Assembly: GCF_001887595.1 (NCBI RefSeq)
Contig: NZ_CP017480.1
Location: 1,426,001 to 1,490,000, forward strand
Length of the DNA: 64,000 nucleotides
Direction of reading: 5' to 3'
DNA from: Luteibacter rhizovicinus DSM 16549
GTDB taxonomy: Bacteria > Pseudomonadota > Gammaproteobacteria > Xanthomonadales > Rhodanobacteraceae
Part shown: one piece after another, positions 27,229-37,800 of the stretch
Layout of the letters: each line of letters opens with the position of its first letter
Numbering within the stretch: the stretch's first letter is position 1
Position numbers and translations under genes: made by a program
The notes under the pieces: generated by a model
The model's database searches: none
What the model saw: the letters and a program-made list of their open reading frames with translations, nothing else
Told to the model about the DNA's origin: nothing

Positions 27229-28742
27229 CGCGGAGAGTCCTTGCCGGCGTTGCCAGCCGGAAGAGCGGGAGCATCGTCGGCGTAGTAACCACCACCGAGT
27301 GCGTGGATAAGCGAGAGATTCGCCGAGAGCATCTGGCTGGCGAGTTGCAGGCGCGCATCGCGCTGCTGGTCGAGCTGCATGTCGGCGTTGAGCCAGGTAC
27401 GGTCGTCGATAAGGCCCTTGGATCGGCGGTCCGCCGCCTTGGTCCGTTGTGCCGCGCTCGCCTCGTACTGCCTGTCGACCTGCACGCGCTGATCGTCCAG
27501 CATCTGCAAGGTGGTGACACCCTGGGCGATCTGCCCGGCGGCCTGAACGACAGCGCCGTCGTACTGCGCCACCGCGCTATCCAGCTGTGCCTGCGCGCTC
27601 TCGAACTGGGCGCGCAGGCGGCCGCCGCTGAAGAGAGGCAATTGGATCGACGGGCCGATGTTGCCGAGCGAAAGATCCGTGCGCGTGCCGGAACCAAGGT
27701 CGGGGTAGGTGCGAAGGAAGGCGCCCAGCGCCATCAGGCTGACATCGGGGTAATAGGCCTTACGTGCCTGGTCGATGTTTTTCGATGAAGCCTCGATCTG
27801 CCAGCGCGCCGCGGTGATGTCGGGGCGGCGCGCCAGGAGGCCGAGCCGCGCGTCGGCGGGCAGGCTCGCGTCGGGCGTCGGCAAGGCTGATGGCGTCAGC
27901 GTGCCGAAATCCCTGGGCGAGACGCCGGCCAGGGCCGCCAACTGGACGACGTCCAGGCTCGACGCACCCTCCAGCTGGGCGACGGCACGTCGCTGCTGCG
28001 CAAGCTGGCCGTCGGCCTGGTCGAGGTTGGTCGGATCGTCCAGCCCGCCGTGGACACGTAGCTCGACCAGTTCGCGGTAAGCGGCCGAGCTTTGCGCGGC
28101 GTGTCGCGCAACCGCAAGCCGGGCCTGCTGTGCCTGCCAGTCGTAGTAGGTGTTGACCACGTTGTACTGCAACGACGTCGCGGCCGACGCACGCTCGGCC
28201 TCGGCGGCGCGTGCCTGCCCGACGGCGGCGGACACGGCGTCTTTCTGCTTGCCCCACAGATCGATGTCCCAGGTGGCCAGAGCGCCAGCAGCACCGCTGT
28301 TGCTCCAGCTGCTGCCAGGGTTGAGCTGGAATCGCTGCGCGCTACCCGCCGCGCCGGGTAACTCACCCTTGACCGCCACATCGCTGTAGCCGTGGTTTCC
28401 GCTGACGAGGCCTCGCACCTGCGGATTCAGCTCGGCCCTGGCGGAATCGACGGCACGCATGGCGGCGCGATAGCGGGCTTCCGCCTGCTCCATGTCCGGC
28501 GAGCCGCGCATCGCGAGATCGACGAGGCGGTCCAGCTGCGGATCGCCGTAGCGCTTCCACCACTCCGATTGCGGCCAGCCGGCTTGCGTCGTTGGCAAAC
28601 CGGCGATCGGGACGTCTTCGCGCGGAGCGAAGGAAGGTGGCCGCACGGCCGGCGCACAAGCGCCCATAAGCAGGGCGGCACCGAGAACCGCAAGACGGCG
28701 TCCGTCACGTCGACGACGGAACCGGGGGGATGAAGACGCCAT
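27225..28742 (-). CDS. Outer-membrane efflux factor, NodT family lipoprotein
   Basis: A 505-residue TolC-fold outer-membrane channel of the NodT type. The N-terminus has a basic start and a lipobox-like LMGAC (Cys29), so it is probably lipid-anchored. Two repeats of the OEP domain follow, with the typical WWKRYGDPQLDRLVDLA opening, LARRPDITAARWQIE and long helical segments. It is the first gene of the OMF-emrA-emrB operon and provides its outer-membrane exit. The 123-base gap to uppP must contain its promoter. Confidence 0.92.
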   Translation of the reverse strand: MASSSPRFRRRRDGRRLAVLGAALLMGACAPAVRPPSFAPREDVPIAGLPTTQAGWPQSEWWKRYGDPQLDRLVDLAMRGSPDMEQAEARYRAAMRAVDSARAELNPQVRGLVSGNHGYSDVAVKGELPGAAGSAQRFQLNPGSSWSNSGAAGALATWDIDLWGKQKDAVSAAVGQARAAEAERASAATSLQYNVVNTYYDWQAQQARLAVARHAAQSSAAYRELVELRVHGGLDDPTNLDQADGQLAQQRRAVAQLEGASSLDVVQLAALAGVSPRDFGTLTPSALPTPDASLPADARLGLLARRPDITAARWQIEASSKNIDQARKAYYPDVSLMALGAFLRTYPDLGSGTRTDLSLGNIGPSIQLPLFSGGRLRAQFESAQAQLDSAVAQYDGAVVQAAGQIAQGVTTLQMLDDQRVQVDRQYEASAAQRTKAADRRSKGLIDDRTWLNADMQLDQQRDARLQLASQMLSANLSLIHALGGGYYADDAPALPAGNAGKDSPR

Positions 28743-28865
28743 GGCATTCCGAGTGAGGATTTCTTACGACAGGGAAAAATATCAGTGCAGCGCGTGCGCA
28801 CCGCGTGATGGCGCCTGCCAGCGGCTAAGCTATGCCCCGTCCCCTTGCCTGGAATGCCGTAGCCC

Positions 28866-29660
28866 GTGAACGACCTGATCAGCGCCATCCTCCTCGGCAT
28901 CGTCGAAGGGATCACCGAATTCCTGCCCATCTCCAGCACCGGCCACCTGCTCATTGCGGAACGCTGGCTGGGCGCGCGGTCGGATTTGTTCAACGTGGCG
29001 ATCCAGGCCGGCGCGATCCTCGCGGTGACCTTCATTTACTGGCGAACGCTCTGGAGCATGGTCCAGAACTGGCGCCGTCCGGAAACCCGCGACTACGTCA
29101 TGAAGTTGGCGGTAGCCTTCCTGATCACGGCCGCGCTTGGCCTGGTCGTAACGAAGCTCGGCTTCAAGCTGCCGGAGACGATCACCCCGATCGCGTGGGC
29201 ACTGATCGCCGGCGGCATCTGGATGATCGTGGCCGAGAAGGTCGCGATGAACCGGCCCGATCAGGTCGCCATTTCGTGGCGCGTGGCCATCCTCGTCGGC
29301 CTGGCGCAAATTATTGCGGGCATCTTCCCGGGTACGTCGCGTTCCGCCTCGACCATCTTCGTGGCCATGCTCGCGGGTACCAGCAATCGCGCTGCCGCCA
29401 CCGAGTTTGCCTTCCTGGTCGGCATTCCGACCATGTATGCGGCCACGGGCTACGAGCTGCTGAAGACCTTCAAGCAAGGCGGTGCGGCGGGCGAAGACTG
29501 GACCGGTCTCGCTGTCGCTTTCGTCGTCTCCACGATCGTCGCGTTCGTCGCGGTGAAGTGGTTGCTCGGCTATATCCGTTCGCACAAGTTCACTGTGTTC
29601 GCGGTGTATCGGATCGTTCTCGGCATCGCCCTGCTGCTCCTGCTTCCCGCAGGCGGCTGA
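28866..29660 (+). CDS. uppP: Undecaprenyl-diphosphatase
   Basis: This enzyme dephosphorylates undecaprenyl diphosphate, recycling the lipid carrier for peptidoglycan and O-antigen synthesis; it also confers bacitracin resistance. The 264-residue membrane protein has the two BacA/UppP signatures: EGITEFLPISSTGHL at 14-28 and PGTSRSAST at about 155-163. Multiple transmembrane segments are evident and the length is normal. The gene is divergent from the efflux operon and followed 10 bases later by a CadC-like regulator. Confidence 0.96.
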   Translation: MNDLISAILLGIVEGITEFLPISSTGHLLIAERWLGARSDLFNVAIQAGAILAVTFIYWRTLWSMVQNWRRPETRDYVMKLAVAFLITAALGLVVTKLGFKLPETITPIAWALIAGGIWMIVAEKVAMNRPDQVAISWRVAILVGLAQIIAGIFPGTSRSASTIFVAMLAGTSNRAAATEFAFLVGIPTMYAATGYELLKTFKQGGAAGEDWTGLAVAFVVSTIVAFVAVKWLLGYIRSHKFTVFAVYRIVLGIALLLLLPAGG

Positions 29661-29670
29661 GTCGCCGGCG

Positions 29671-31263
29671 ATGACCACCCGCTATCGGCTGCTCGATCTC
29701 ACGATCGACCTGTCTCGCCAGCGGGTCGAACGCGGTGACGTCGTGCTCGACGTCACCGGTCTCAGCTTCCAGCTACTGGCCTGTCTCGTCGAACGCGGCG
29801 ACCGCGTCGTCGGCTTCGACGAGCTGATGGCGGTTGTATGGGCGCCCGCCGTGGTGAACGAGGAAACCGTGACCCAGCGTGTGCGACTGCTTCGCCAGGC
29901 GATCGGCGACGACGCGCGACAGCCGCGTTACATCCGCACGGTGCGCGGTCGTGGTTACCAACTGGGTGCGCTGCCTGAAAGCACGTCGACGGACACCGGG
30001 CGCCGACGACACTCGATCTGGCCGGCCCTGGCCGCCGTAGGTGTGCTGGCGGCAGTCGCGCTGGGTGCTGGCTTCCTCGGCCACGAGCAGAAGCCGGTGC
30101 CGACCGCGCAGCAGGAGTTGCTACAGCGCGCGCACTGGTACGCAGCCATGGGCCAGCGCGACAACAACGAACGCGCCCTGGCGCTCTACGACCGGGCCTT
30201 GCACGAAGCACCCGACGATGCCGATGCACTGACTGGCGCGAGCCGCACGCGGTCGGCGCGCACCTGTCTCTACAACACCGGTGCGGATGACGCCCGCGAT
30301 GCCTTGCGCCTGGCGAGCCGCGCGACCGCGTTGCGACCCGACCTTGCCGACGCGTGGTCCGCGCTCGGCTACGCCCACGATTGCCTTGGTGACATTTCAG
30401 GAGCGATTGCCGGCTACGAACACGCCGTACAGCTCGACCCCGCCGACGACGCCAGCCGTTCGTCGGCCGCTTATCTGTATCAGGAACAGGGTCGCCTCGC
30501 CGATGCCCTGCGTTCCAATCTCGACATGCGCGGCGACCCGGGGCGCGTGCGCTTCCGTGACGTGCAGGTGGCACGCGAATACGAGCTGCTCGGCTTCGAC
30601 GCTGCCGCGGAAGTCCGCTTTCGACACGTCTTCGACCTGACGCCCGACAATGTTTTCTCCAATATCGCGTGGCCCGCGTTTCTTTTCGCGCACGGCCGCT
30701 TCGACGAAGCGCGCGCCGCGGTGGCGCAGGCACGAACGCGTGGCACCCCGCGAGCCGAACTCGCCCAGCTCGACGGCGAACTCGCCCTGCGGCGTAACGA
30801 TCGCATCGCTGCCGCCAACGCGTTTGCCGAAGCCCATGCGCTGCGCCCGGATGCCCGCCTGGCAACGACGCTTGCCGCGGTGTACGGCGCCACGCCGGCG
30901 AGTGCCGGGTGGCTCACGCAGCGGATCGCCGATACGCGCACCAGTCTTATCGACGATCCCTGGCCGGCGAGCCGCATGGAGCTTGCGGTGTTGCTACAGG
31001 CCATCGGCGACAAACGAGGGGCAGTTGCGGCCCTGTCCGATGCCGTCGACAAGGGCTGGCGCGACGCAGGCTACCTCCGCGCCTCGCCCCTGTTTGCCTC
31101 GATCGCGAGCGACCCTGGGTTCGATGCCGTACTGGCGGCGATCGATCGCCGCGTGGCGGCCGAGCGGGAGCGTGTGCTTTCCGCCCCGTGGTGTCCTCCC
31201 GAGCTGAAGGTACGGCAGCCGGGCGACGCCGAGCGTCAGCGCGACAGGGACTTGAGGATGTAG
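29671..31263 (+). CDS. CadC-like regulator: winged helix, one TM helix, TPR-rich periplasmic part
   Basis: A 530-residue protein with an OmpR/PhoB-type winged-helix DNA-binding domain at about 1-100 (VNEETVTQRVRLLRQAIGDD, YIRTVRGRGYQLG). A transmembrane helix at about 116-137 and TPR-like helical repeats to the C-terminus follow (for example DLADAWSALGYAHDCLGDISGAI). No receiver domain is present. The design is that of CadC/ToxR membrane-bound one-component regulators, where the periplasmic part senses a signal and the cytoplasmic part binds DNA. Targets are unknown; uppP upstream (10 bases) and the serine hydrolase on the opposite strand are neighbours. Its last 28 bases overlap the convergent hydrolase gene. 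Confidence 0.85.
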   Translation: MTTRYRLLDLTIDLSRQRVERGDVVLDVTGLSFQLLACLVERGDRVVGFDELMAVVWAPAVVNEETVTQRVRLLRQAIGDDARQPRYIRTVRGRGYQLGALPESTSTDTGRRRHSIWPALAAVGVLAAVALGAGFLGHEQKPVPTAQQELLQRAHWYAAMGQRDNNERALALYDRALHEAPDDADALTGASRTRSARTCLYNTGADDARDALRLASRATALRPDLADAWSALGYAHDCLGDISGAIAGYEHAVQLDPADDASRSSAAYLYQEQGRLADALRSNLDMRGDPGRVRFRDVQVAREYELLGFDAAAEVRFRHVFDLTPDNVFSNIAWPAFLFAHGRFDEARAAVAQARTRGTPRAELAQLDGELALRRNDRIAAANAFAEAHALRPDARLATTLAAVYGATPASAGWLTQRIADTRTSLIDDPWPASRMELAVLLQAIGDKRGAVAALSDAVDKGWRDAGYLRASPLFASIASDPGFDAVLAAIDRRVAAERERVLSAPWCPPELKVRQPGDAERQRDRDLRM

Positions 31264-32345
31264 TCGCGGAAGATGGCTTGCGATTGCGGATGGGCGAAAC
31301 TCTTGTTGTAGGCCTTGCTGGTGATCACGGCCACCAGGCCACGCTCGGGCAGCACGAAGACGTAGTTGCCGCCGTTACCGCTCATCGCCCATACCTTCGT
31401 TTCGATGCCGCCCACCGGAAAGCGGAACTGCCACCACAGGTAACCGTAATCGGCGTCATCTCGGGCCTGGGCGTGCGGGCTCAGCATCGCCGCTACCCAG
31501 GCCTTCGGCAGCACCTGCTGGCCGTGCCACCGACCGCCATCGGCAATCAGCGAGCCGATCTTCGCGAGGTCGCGCGATCGGTACCGCGTACCGCCACCGC
31601 CCATGCCGACTCCCTCGCTCGAGGTGTTCCATGTCACCTGGGTGATCCCCAGGGGTTGCTCCAGTACCTCGTGGGCGAATCGGGCCAACGGCATCTTCGT
31701 CGCCCGCTCGACCACCGCTCCGGCAAGAAAGGCACCCGCCGTGCAATACGAGAACGTGCGGCCATACGGTGAGTCCCTGGGCCGGGCCACCCACGGCGCG
31801 TAACCGCGAATCGGGATGTTCAGGGCGAAGTCGAGCCACCGCTCGGAGACGTACATGCGCTCCTCGTTGCCCGCGGAGTACTGATTGTCGTCGTCACACT
31901 CAAGGATCGAGCTCATCGTGATGAGGTCCTCCAGGGTGATCGCCGCCCGGCGCGGGTCCGGGTGATCGACGGGGATCTCCGGGAAGAACGCATAGACGGG
32001 TGCTTTCACATCGGGGATCGCGCCGCGCTGGATGGCGGCGCCAACGAGCATGGCCGTGAGGCTCTTGCTGGCCGACCGGACATCGTTGAGCAGGTCGGCC
32101 GAGCCGTCGTTGAAGTAGTGCTCGTAGACGAGGCGGCCGTGGTCGACCACGAGCACGCTGGTGATCTGCTTGAAGCTGCCGTCGGCCACCTTGTCATCGA
32201 GGCTGCCGAGCGTGGCGGTATCCCAGCCGAGCCTGGCCGCGTCGGCGACGGCCCAGCCATCGGTGGTGGCGCGGGGCGGCTGGTACGAGGTCGCCGCCAC
32301 CGGCAGGGCGGCGGCGAGGATCAGGGCAACGAGGGTGAGGCGCAT
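31236..32345 (-). CDS. Exported serine hydrolase, beta-lactamase/class C family
   Basis: A 369-residue protein with a signal peptide (MRLTLVALILAAALPVAA) and the penicillin-binding/AmpC-like serine hydrolase fold. The SxxK motif is SASK with Ser91 and Lys94. The second motif appears as YCT in FSYCTAGAFLAG, in place of the YxN of AmpC, which is common in esterase-like members. The C-terminal patch KVWAMSGNGGNYVFVLP matches the third motif region. This makes a beta-lactamase role unlikely; an esterase, D-aminopeptidase or similar hydrolase is more probable. The gene converges with the CadC-like regulator with a 28-base overlap. Confidence 0.85.
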   Translation of the reverse strand: MRLTLVALILAAALPVAATSYQPPRATTDGWAVADAARLGWDTATLGSLDDKVADGSFKQITSVLVVDHGRLVYEHYFNDGSADLLNDVRSASKSLTAMLVGAAIQRGAIPDVKAPVYAFFPEIPVDHPDPRRAAITLEDLITMSSILECDDDNQYSAGNEERMYVSERWLDFALNIPIRGYAPWVARPRDSPYGRTFSYCTAGAFLAGAVVERATKMPLARFAHEVLEQPLGITQVTWNTSSEGVGMGGGGTRYRSRDLAKIGSLIADGGRWHGQQVLPKAWVAAMLSPHAQARDDADYGYLWWQFRFPVGGIETKVWAMSGNGGNYVFVLPERGLVAVITSKAYNKSFAHPQSQAIFRDYILKSLSR

Positions 32346-32431
32346 GTCCAGGGCTCCATGGAAAGAGCCCCGAGTGGACCGTCAGGCGCCGTGAAGTGCC
32401 TGAAGTCCGGGTGAAGTTTTATGAAGCCGGG

Positions 32432-33415
32432 TTACGCCACCGCCGCGATGGGCGCCGGGCCAAGCTTGCGGATCCGGTCGAGCTCGGCCATCTGCGCCTG
32501 CACGATCTGGCACTGTGGCGTGCTGGTGCGCTGGAACAACTCGCTGGTCCACTCGATGAAGGCCTGCACGCGGGCCGATAGATGACGCTTCTGCGGGTAG
32601 ACGATCCAGAGGTTGGAGCCGGTCGAGATCGTGTCGGTCATGATGATCTCCAGCAGGCCCTTGTCCAGCGCGCTCGCGGCCAGGCAATGCGGCGCTTGGA
32701 TCACGCCCAGGCCGGCGATGGCGGCCTGGATCACCGACTCGCCGTCATTGATCATCATGTGGGCGTCGACATCCACGGACACGCGGCCACTCGGGGAGTC
32801 GAACTGCCACTGCGACGGCTTGCCCGTGCTCGGGTGGACGAAATTCACCGTGCGATGGGTCTTCAGATCTTCGATGGTGGTCGGCACGCCATGGCGTGCC
32901 AGATAGGCCGGCGAGGCACAGAGCACGTTGCTGAAGTGACCGATCTTGCGCGCGATCAGACTCGAATCGGCCAGTTCACCCATGCGAATGGCGCAATCGA
33001 AACCCTCCTCGTTCAGGTCGAACGGGAAGTCGCACATGGTCAGTTCGAGGCGGATATCGGGAAACTTCGCCTCGAATTCGGCGAGGTTCGGAATGATGGC
33101 CGCACGCCCGACGGCGGAGGACGCCGCCACCCTGAGCTTGCCGGCCGGTTTCGTCTTGGCGTAGCCCAGAGCCTCGGTGGCCTCGGTAAGATCGGCAAGG
33201 ATCTCCTTACAACGTGCATAGAACGCGGAGCCATCGTCGGTCAAACGCAACGATCGTGTCGAGCGGAAAAACAGCCGCGCCCCCAGGCTTTCCTCGAGGC
33301 GGGAAATCGCCCGGCTGACACCCGAGGGCGTCATCTCAAGATGCTGCGCTGCGGAAGAAAAGCTCTTGGCCTCAACCACGCGGACAAAAACGCTGATAGC
33401 GGAAAAGTCTTCCAT
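32432..33415 (-). CDS. LysR-family transcriptional regulator
   Basis: A 327-residue LysR regulator: N-terminal winged helix-turn-helix (about 17-60, KSFSSAAQHLEMTPSGVSR) and a C-terminal co-inducer-binding domain (about 92-300). The HTH and the CDFPFDLNEEGFDCAIRMG patch match the CrgA/DhaR-like group that commonly controls efflux and oxidoreductase genes. It is divergent from the RND efflux operon, so it is the likely regulator of that operon. Two palindromes in the shared 194-base region are candidate binding sites. Confidence 0.92.
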   Translation of the reverse strand: MEDFSAISVFVRVVEAKSFSSAAQHLEMTPSGVSRAISRLEESLGARLFFRSTRSLRLTDDGSAFYARCKEILADLTEATEALGYAKTKPAGKLRVAASSAVGRAAIIPNLAEFEAKFPDIRLELTMCDFPFDLNEEGFDCAIRMGELADSSLIARKIGHFSNVLCASPAYLARHGVPTTIEDLKTHRTVNFVHPSTGKPSQWQFDSPSGRVSVDVDAHMMINDGESVIQAAIAGLGVIQAPHCLAASALDKGLLEIIMTDTISTGSNLWIVYPQKRHLSARVQAFIEWTSELFQRTSTPQCQIVQAQMAELDRIRKLGPAPIAAVA

Positions 33416-33443
33416 CGCCGACTCCGGGGATCTTCATTCGTGA

Positions 33444-33456
33444 CTGTGAATCACAG
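33444..33456. promoter_or_regulatory. Palindrome upstream of lysR, candidate regulator site
   Basis: CTGTGAATCACAG is a perfect inverted repeat with 6-bp arms around a central A, 29 bases before the lysR start codon. Its position and symmetry suit autoregulatory LysR binding, but the assignment is an inference. Confidence 0.45.
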
Positions 33457-33532
33457 GCGCGATGATTGTAGACCCATTTAAGCCTTGACGAGCAAGACCT
33501 AGATTACGCCCCCTGAGACGGACCGGCTTGAT

Positions 33533-33548
33533 CTCAACCAAGGTTGAG
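33533..33548. promoter_or_regulatory. Palindrome upstream of RND operon, candidate operator
   Basis: CTCAACC-AA-GGTTGAG is a perfect inverted repeat with 7-bp arms, 62 bases before the start of the RND adaptor gene. It may be the operator through which the divergent LysR regulator, or another one, controls the efflux operon. Confidence 0.4.
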
Positions 33549-33609
33549 GTTGCATCCTGCACCGCCGCACGACTTTTCCGCCCCCCTTTCAAGCTCTCAG
33601 GACCTCGTC

Positions 33610-34818
33610 ATGAAGAAGAAACTCCTGTTCGGTTCGTCCGCACTCGCCGTCGCGATCGTCTCCGCGCTCGTGCTCAGCGCCGGCGGCTCGCCGACCCACG
33701 CCGCCGAACCGGCAGCTGCCAAGCCGGCTCCCGAGGTCACGGTGGCCCAGGTCCTGCTGCGCCCCGTCTCGGACGCCAATGCGTTCACCGGGCGCATCCA
33801 GGCTGTCGACACGATCCAGATCAAGCCGCGCGTCAGTGGCTACGTCGATACCGTGCATTTCCGCGAGGGCGCCACGGTGAAGAAGGGCGACCTTCTCTTC
33901 ACCATCGATCCCCGCCCCTATCGCGCCGAAAGCGATCGTCTTGCCGCGAACCTCGCCCAAGCCAGGGCTGAAGCGAAGAACGCCGACGCCAATGCCGCCC
34001 GCGGCAGCAAGCTCGTTCAGCAGCACGCCGTCTCGCAGGAAGAAGCCGATCGCCTCGATACCGCCGCCGCCAGCGCCAAGGCGCAGGTGGCCTCGGTACA
34101 GGCGGCGCTGGACAATGCCCGTCTCAATCTCTCGTTCACCGAAGTCCGCGCCCCGGTCGACGGCAAGGTCAGCAATGCGCAGATCACCGCGGGCAACCTG
34201 GTGACCCCGACCGATACGCTGACCAGCGTCGTCACCGTCGATCCGATGTACGTCTACTTCGATGTGGACGAGCAGACCTTCCTCAAGCTCGATCGCCTGC
34301 GCCGCGCTAACGGCCACGCGCCGGACGTCGAGATGGGCCTGGCCGACGAGCAGGGCTACCCGCATGTCGGCAAGATCGACTTCGTCGACAACCAGATCCG
34401 TGCCGGTGCCGGCACGATCCGCCTGCGCGCCGTGTTCCCCAACACCGACGGTGCCTACACGGCCGGCCTGTTCGCCCGTGTGGAACTGCGTAGCGGCAAC
34501 ACCCAGCCGCGCGCGCTGATCGACGACAAGGCCGTCGGCACCGATCTCGGCAACAAGTTCGTCTACGTCGTCGGCAAGGACAAGAAAGTCGAGTACCGCC
34601 GCGTCTCCACCGGTGCCCTGGTCGATGGCCTGCGCGTCGTCGATTCCGGCCTCAATGCCGAGGACGTCGTGGTCGTGAACGGCTTGCAGCGCGTGCGCCC
34701 GGGCGTGGAAGTGAATGCGAAGCGCGTGGCGATGGCCTCGCTGGTGCCGGAGAGCGCGCGTAACGTCGCCGCCGCCCGTCCTGCCGGCGTCGACAGCGTG
34801 GCGCAGAACCAGGACTGA
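33610..34818 (+). CDS. RND efflux periplasmic adaptor (membrane fusion protein)
   Basis: A 402-residue periplasmic adaptor of an AcrA/MexA-type pump. It starts with MKKKLLFGSS and a hydrophobic signal segment ending near THAAEP. The lipoyl half (NAFTGRIQAVDTIQIKPRVSG), helical hairpin with Ala-rich heptads (about 95-165), second lipoyl half (FTEVRAPVDGKVSNAQI) and beta-barrel (VTVDPMYVYFDVDE) follow in the usual order. The frame extends upstream to 33544, but the ATG at 33610 opens the signal peptide. The pump gene follows after 5 bases. Confidence 0.93.
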   Translation: MKKKLLFGSSALAVAIVSALVLSAGGSPTHAAEPAAAKPAPEVTVAQVLLRPVSDANAFTGRIQAVDTIQIKPRVSGYVDTVHFREGATVKKGDLLFTIDPRPYRAESDRLAANLAQARAEAKNADANAARGSKLVQQHAVSQEEADRLDTAAASAKAQVASVQAALDNARLNLSFTEVRAPVDGKVSNAQITAGNLVTPTDTLTSVVTVDPMYVYFDVDEQTFLKLDRLRRANGHAPDVEMGLADEQGYPHVGKIDFVDNQIRAGAGTIRLRAVFPNTDGAYTAGLFARVELRSGNTQPRALIDDKAVGTDLGNKFVYVVGKDKKVEYRRVSTGALVDGLRVVDSGLNAEDVVVVNGLQRVRPGVEVNAKRVAMASLVPESARNVAAARPAGVDSVAQNQD

Positions 34819-34823
34819 TCCTC

Positions 34824-37800
34824 ATGAAAATCGCGCAATATTTCGTTGAACGCCCCATCCTGGCGGGCGTGCTGTCGGTGCTGTTCCTGATCGCGGGCGG
34901 TATCGCCGTGTTCAAGCTGCCGATCAGCGAATACCCGGAGGTCGTCCCGCCGACCGTCGTGGTGAAGGCCAGCTACCCCGGCGCTAACCCGAAGGTCATC
35001 GCTGAAACCGTCGCCACGCCGCTCGAAGAGCAGATCAACGGCGTGGAAGGCATGCTGTACACGTCGTCGCAGTCGACCAGCGACGGCCAGATGACCCTCA
35101 CGGTCACCTTCGCCCTCGGCACCGACCTCGACAACGCCCAGGTGCAGACGCAGAACCGCGTGTCGCAGGCACTGCCGCGTTTGCCTGAAGAAGTGCAGCG
35201 TCTCGGTGTCACGACGACCAAGAGTTCGCCCGACCTGACCATGGTCGTGCATCTGACCTCGCCGGACAGCCGTTACGACATGCTCTACCTGTCGAACTAC
35301 GCCCGCACACGCATCAAGGACCAGCTCGCCCGTCTCGACGGCGTGGGTGATGTCCAGCTGTTCGGCGCTGGTGAATACAGCATGCGCGTGTGGATGAACC
35401 CGGAGAAGCTGGCCATCCGCAACCTGACCACGGGTGACGTGATCAAGGCGGTACGCGAGCAGAACATCGAGGTCGCCGCCGGCGCACTCAACGCGCCCCC
35501 GGGCCCGAACTCGAATGCCTTCCAGGTCAACATCAACACGCAGGGCCGTCTCGTCACCGAGGATGACTTCCTCAACATCATCGTGCGCAGCGATCCGACC
35601 GGTTCGGTCACCCACCTGCGCGACGTCGCTCGCGTGGAACTGGGCTCGAACAACTACGCCCTGCGCAGCCTGCTGAACAACCGCGAAGCCGTCGCGATTC
35701 CGATCTTCCAACGCCCCGGTTCGAACGCCATCGCGATTTCCGACGAAGTGCGTGCCGAAATGGCCACGCTGAAGAAGGATTTCCCGCAGGGTGTCGATTA
35801 CACCATCGTCTACGATCCGACCGTGTTCGTTCGCGGCTCGATCGAGGCGGTGGTGCATACGCTGTTCGAGGCGATCATCCTCGTCGTGCTCGTGGTGATC
35901 CTGTTCCTGCAGACCTGGCGCGCGTCGATCATCCCGCTCGTCGCCGTACCGGTGTCCCTGATCGGCACCTTCGCCGTGATGTACCTGGTCGGCTTCTCGC
36001 TCAATGCACTGTCGCTGTTCGGACTGGTGCTGGCCATCGGTATCGTCGTCGACGATGCGATCGTGGTCGTGGAGAACGTCGAGCGCCACATCGAGCACGG
36101 GCTCGATCCGAAGATGGCCACCCGCCAGGCCATGACCGAAGTGACCGGGCCGATCGTCGCCACGGCACTCGTGCTGTGTGCCGTGTTCGTCCCCGCCGCC
36201 TTCATCAGCGGCCTGACCGGCCAGTTCTATCGCCAGTTCGCCCTGACCATCGCCATCTCGACGGTGATCTCCGCGTTCAACTCGCTGACCCTCAGCCCCG
36301 CGCTTGCCGCCTTGCTGCTGAAGGGCCGCGACGAGCCGAAGGACAAGCTCACGGTCATGATGGACCGCGGCCTCGGCTGGATCTTCCGTCCATTCAACCG
36401 GACGTTCGAGCGCGCTTCGAACGGCTACGTCGGTGGCGTCAAGAAGATCCTCCGCTTCGCTGTGGTGATGCTGGTGCTGTACGCCGGCCTCGTAGGCCTG
36501 GGCGTGCTCGGCTTCGCCCGCACGCCGACCGGCTTCGTGCCGCCGCAGGACAAGCAGTACCTCGTCGCCTTCGCGCAGCTGCCCGATGCGGCATCGCTCG
36601 ATCGCACGGAAACCGTGATCCGCGAAATGGGCGACATCGCCCTGAAGGATCCCGGTGCCGCGAGTGCCGTGCAGTTCCCCGGTCTGTCGATCAACGGCTT
36701 CACCAACAGCACCAACTCGGGCATCGTCTTCGTGACGCTGAAGCCGTTCGAAGAGCGTCGCGACAAGGACCTCTCGGCCGACGCCATCGTCGCGCGGCTC
36801 AACGCCAAGTTCGCGTCGATCCAGGGTGCCTACATCGCGATCTTCCCGCCGCCGCCGGTCAACGGCCTCGGCACGATCGGCGGTTTCCGTGTCCAGCTCG
36901 AAGATCGTGGCGACCTCGGTTTCGACGAACTCTACAAGCAGACCCAGGGCATCATCGGCGCCAGCCAGAAGACGCCTGAACTCGCGCACCTGTTCAGCAG
37001 CTTCCAGGTGAACGTGCCGCAGTTCGACGCCGACATCGATCGCGAAAAGGCGAAGTCCGAAGGCATCGACCTGGGCGACGTGTTCCAGACGATGCAGGCG
37101 TACCTCGGCTCGCTCTATGTGAACGACTTCAACCGCTTCGGTCGCACCTATCAGGTGAACGTGTCCGCCGAGCCGTCGTTCCGCCACGAACCGTCCGATG
37201 TCGTGGGCCTCAAGACCCGCAACGCCGCCGGTGACCTGGTGCCGCTGGGTTCGTTCCTGACGATGCGCCAGACCAACGGCCCGGATCGCGTGCAGCATTA
37301 CAACGGCTATCCCACCGCCGAGATCAATGGCGGCGCGGCTCCGGGTTACAGCACCGGCCAGGCGCAGGACGCGATGGAGAAGCTGCTGGCCACGAGCCTG
37401 CCGAACGGCATGAGCTACGAGTGGACCGAGCTGACCTACCAGCAGATCCTTGCCGGTAACACCGCGGTGCTCGTCTTCCCGCTGTCGGTGCTGCTTGTGT
37501 TCCTGGTGCTCGCCTCGCTGTACGAAAGCCTGAGTCTGCCGCTGGCCGTCATCCTGATCGTGCCGATGGTGCTGCTCTCCGCCATTGCCGGTGTCATCGT
37601 TACCGGTGGCGACAACAACATCTTCACCCAGATCGGTCTGATCGTCCTGGTAGGCCTGGCCTGCAAGAACGCCATCCTGATCGTCGAGTTCGCTCGCGAA
37701 GCCGAAATCGAAGGGATGAACCGTGTGGATGCCGTGCTCGAAGCGGCCCGCCTGCGACTGCGTCCGATCCTGATGACCTCGTTCGCCTTCATCATGGGTG

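Noticed and set aside
31236..32345. Serine hydrolase as an AmpC beta-lactamase
   Set aside because: The SxxK motif is present, but the YxN motif is YCT; without it a beta-lactamase call is not justified.
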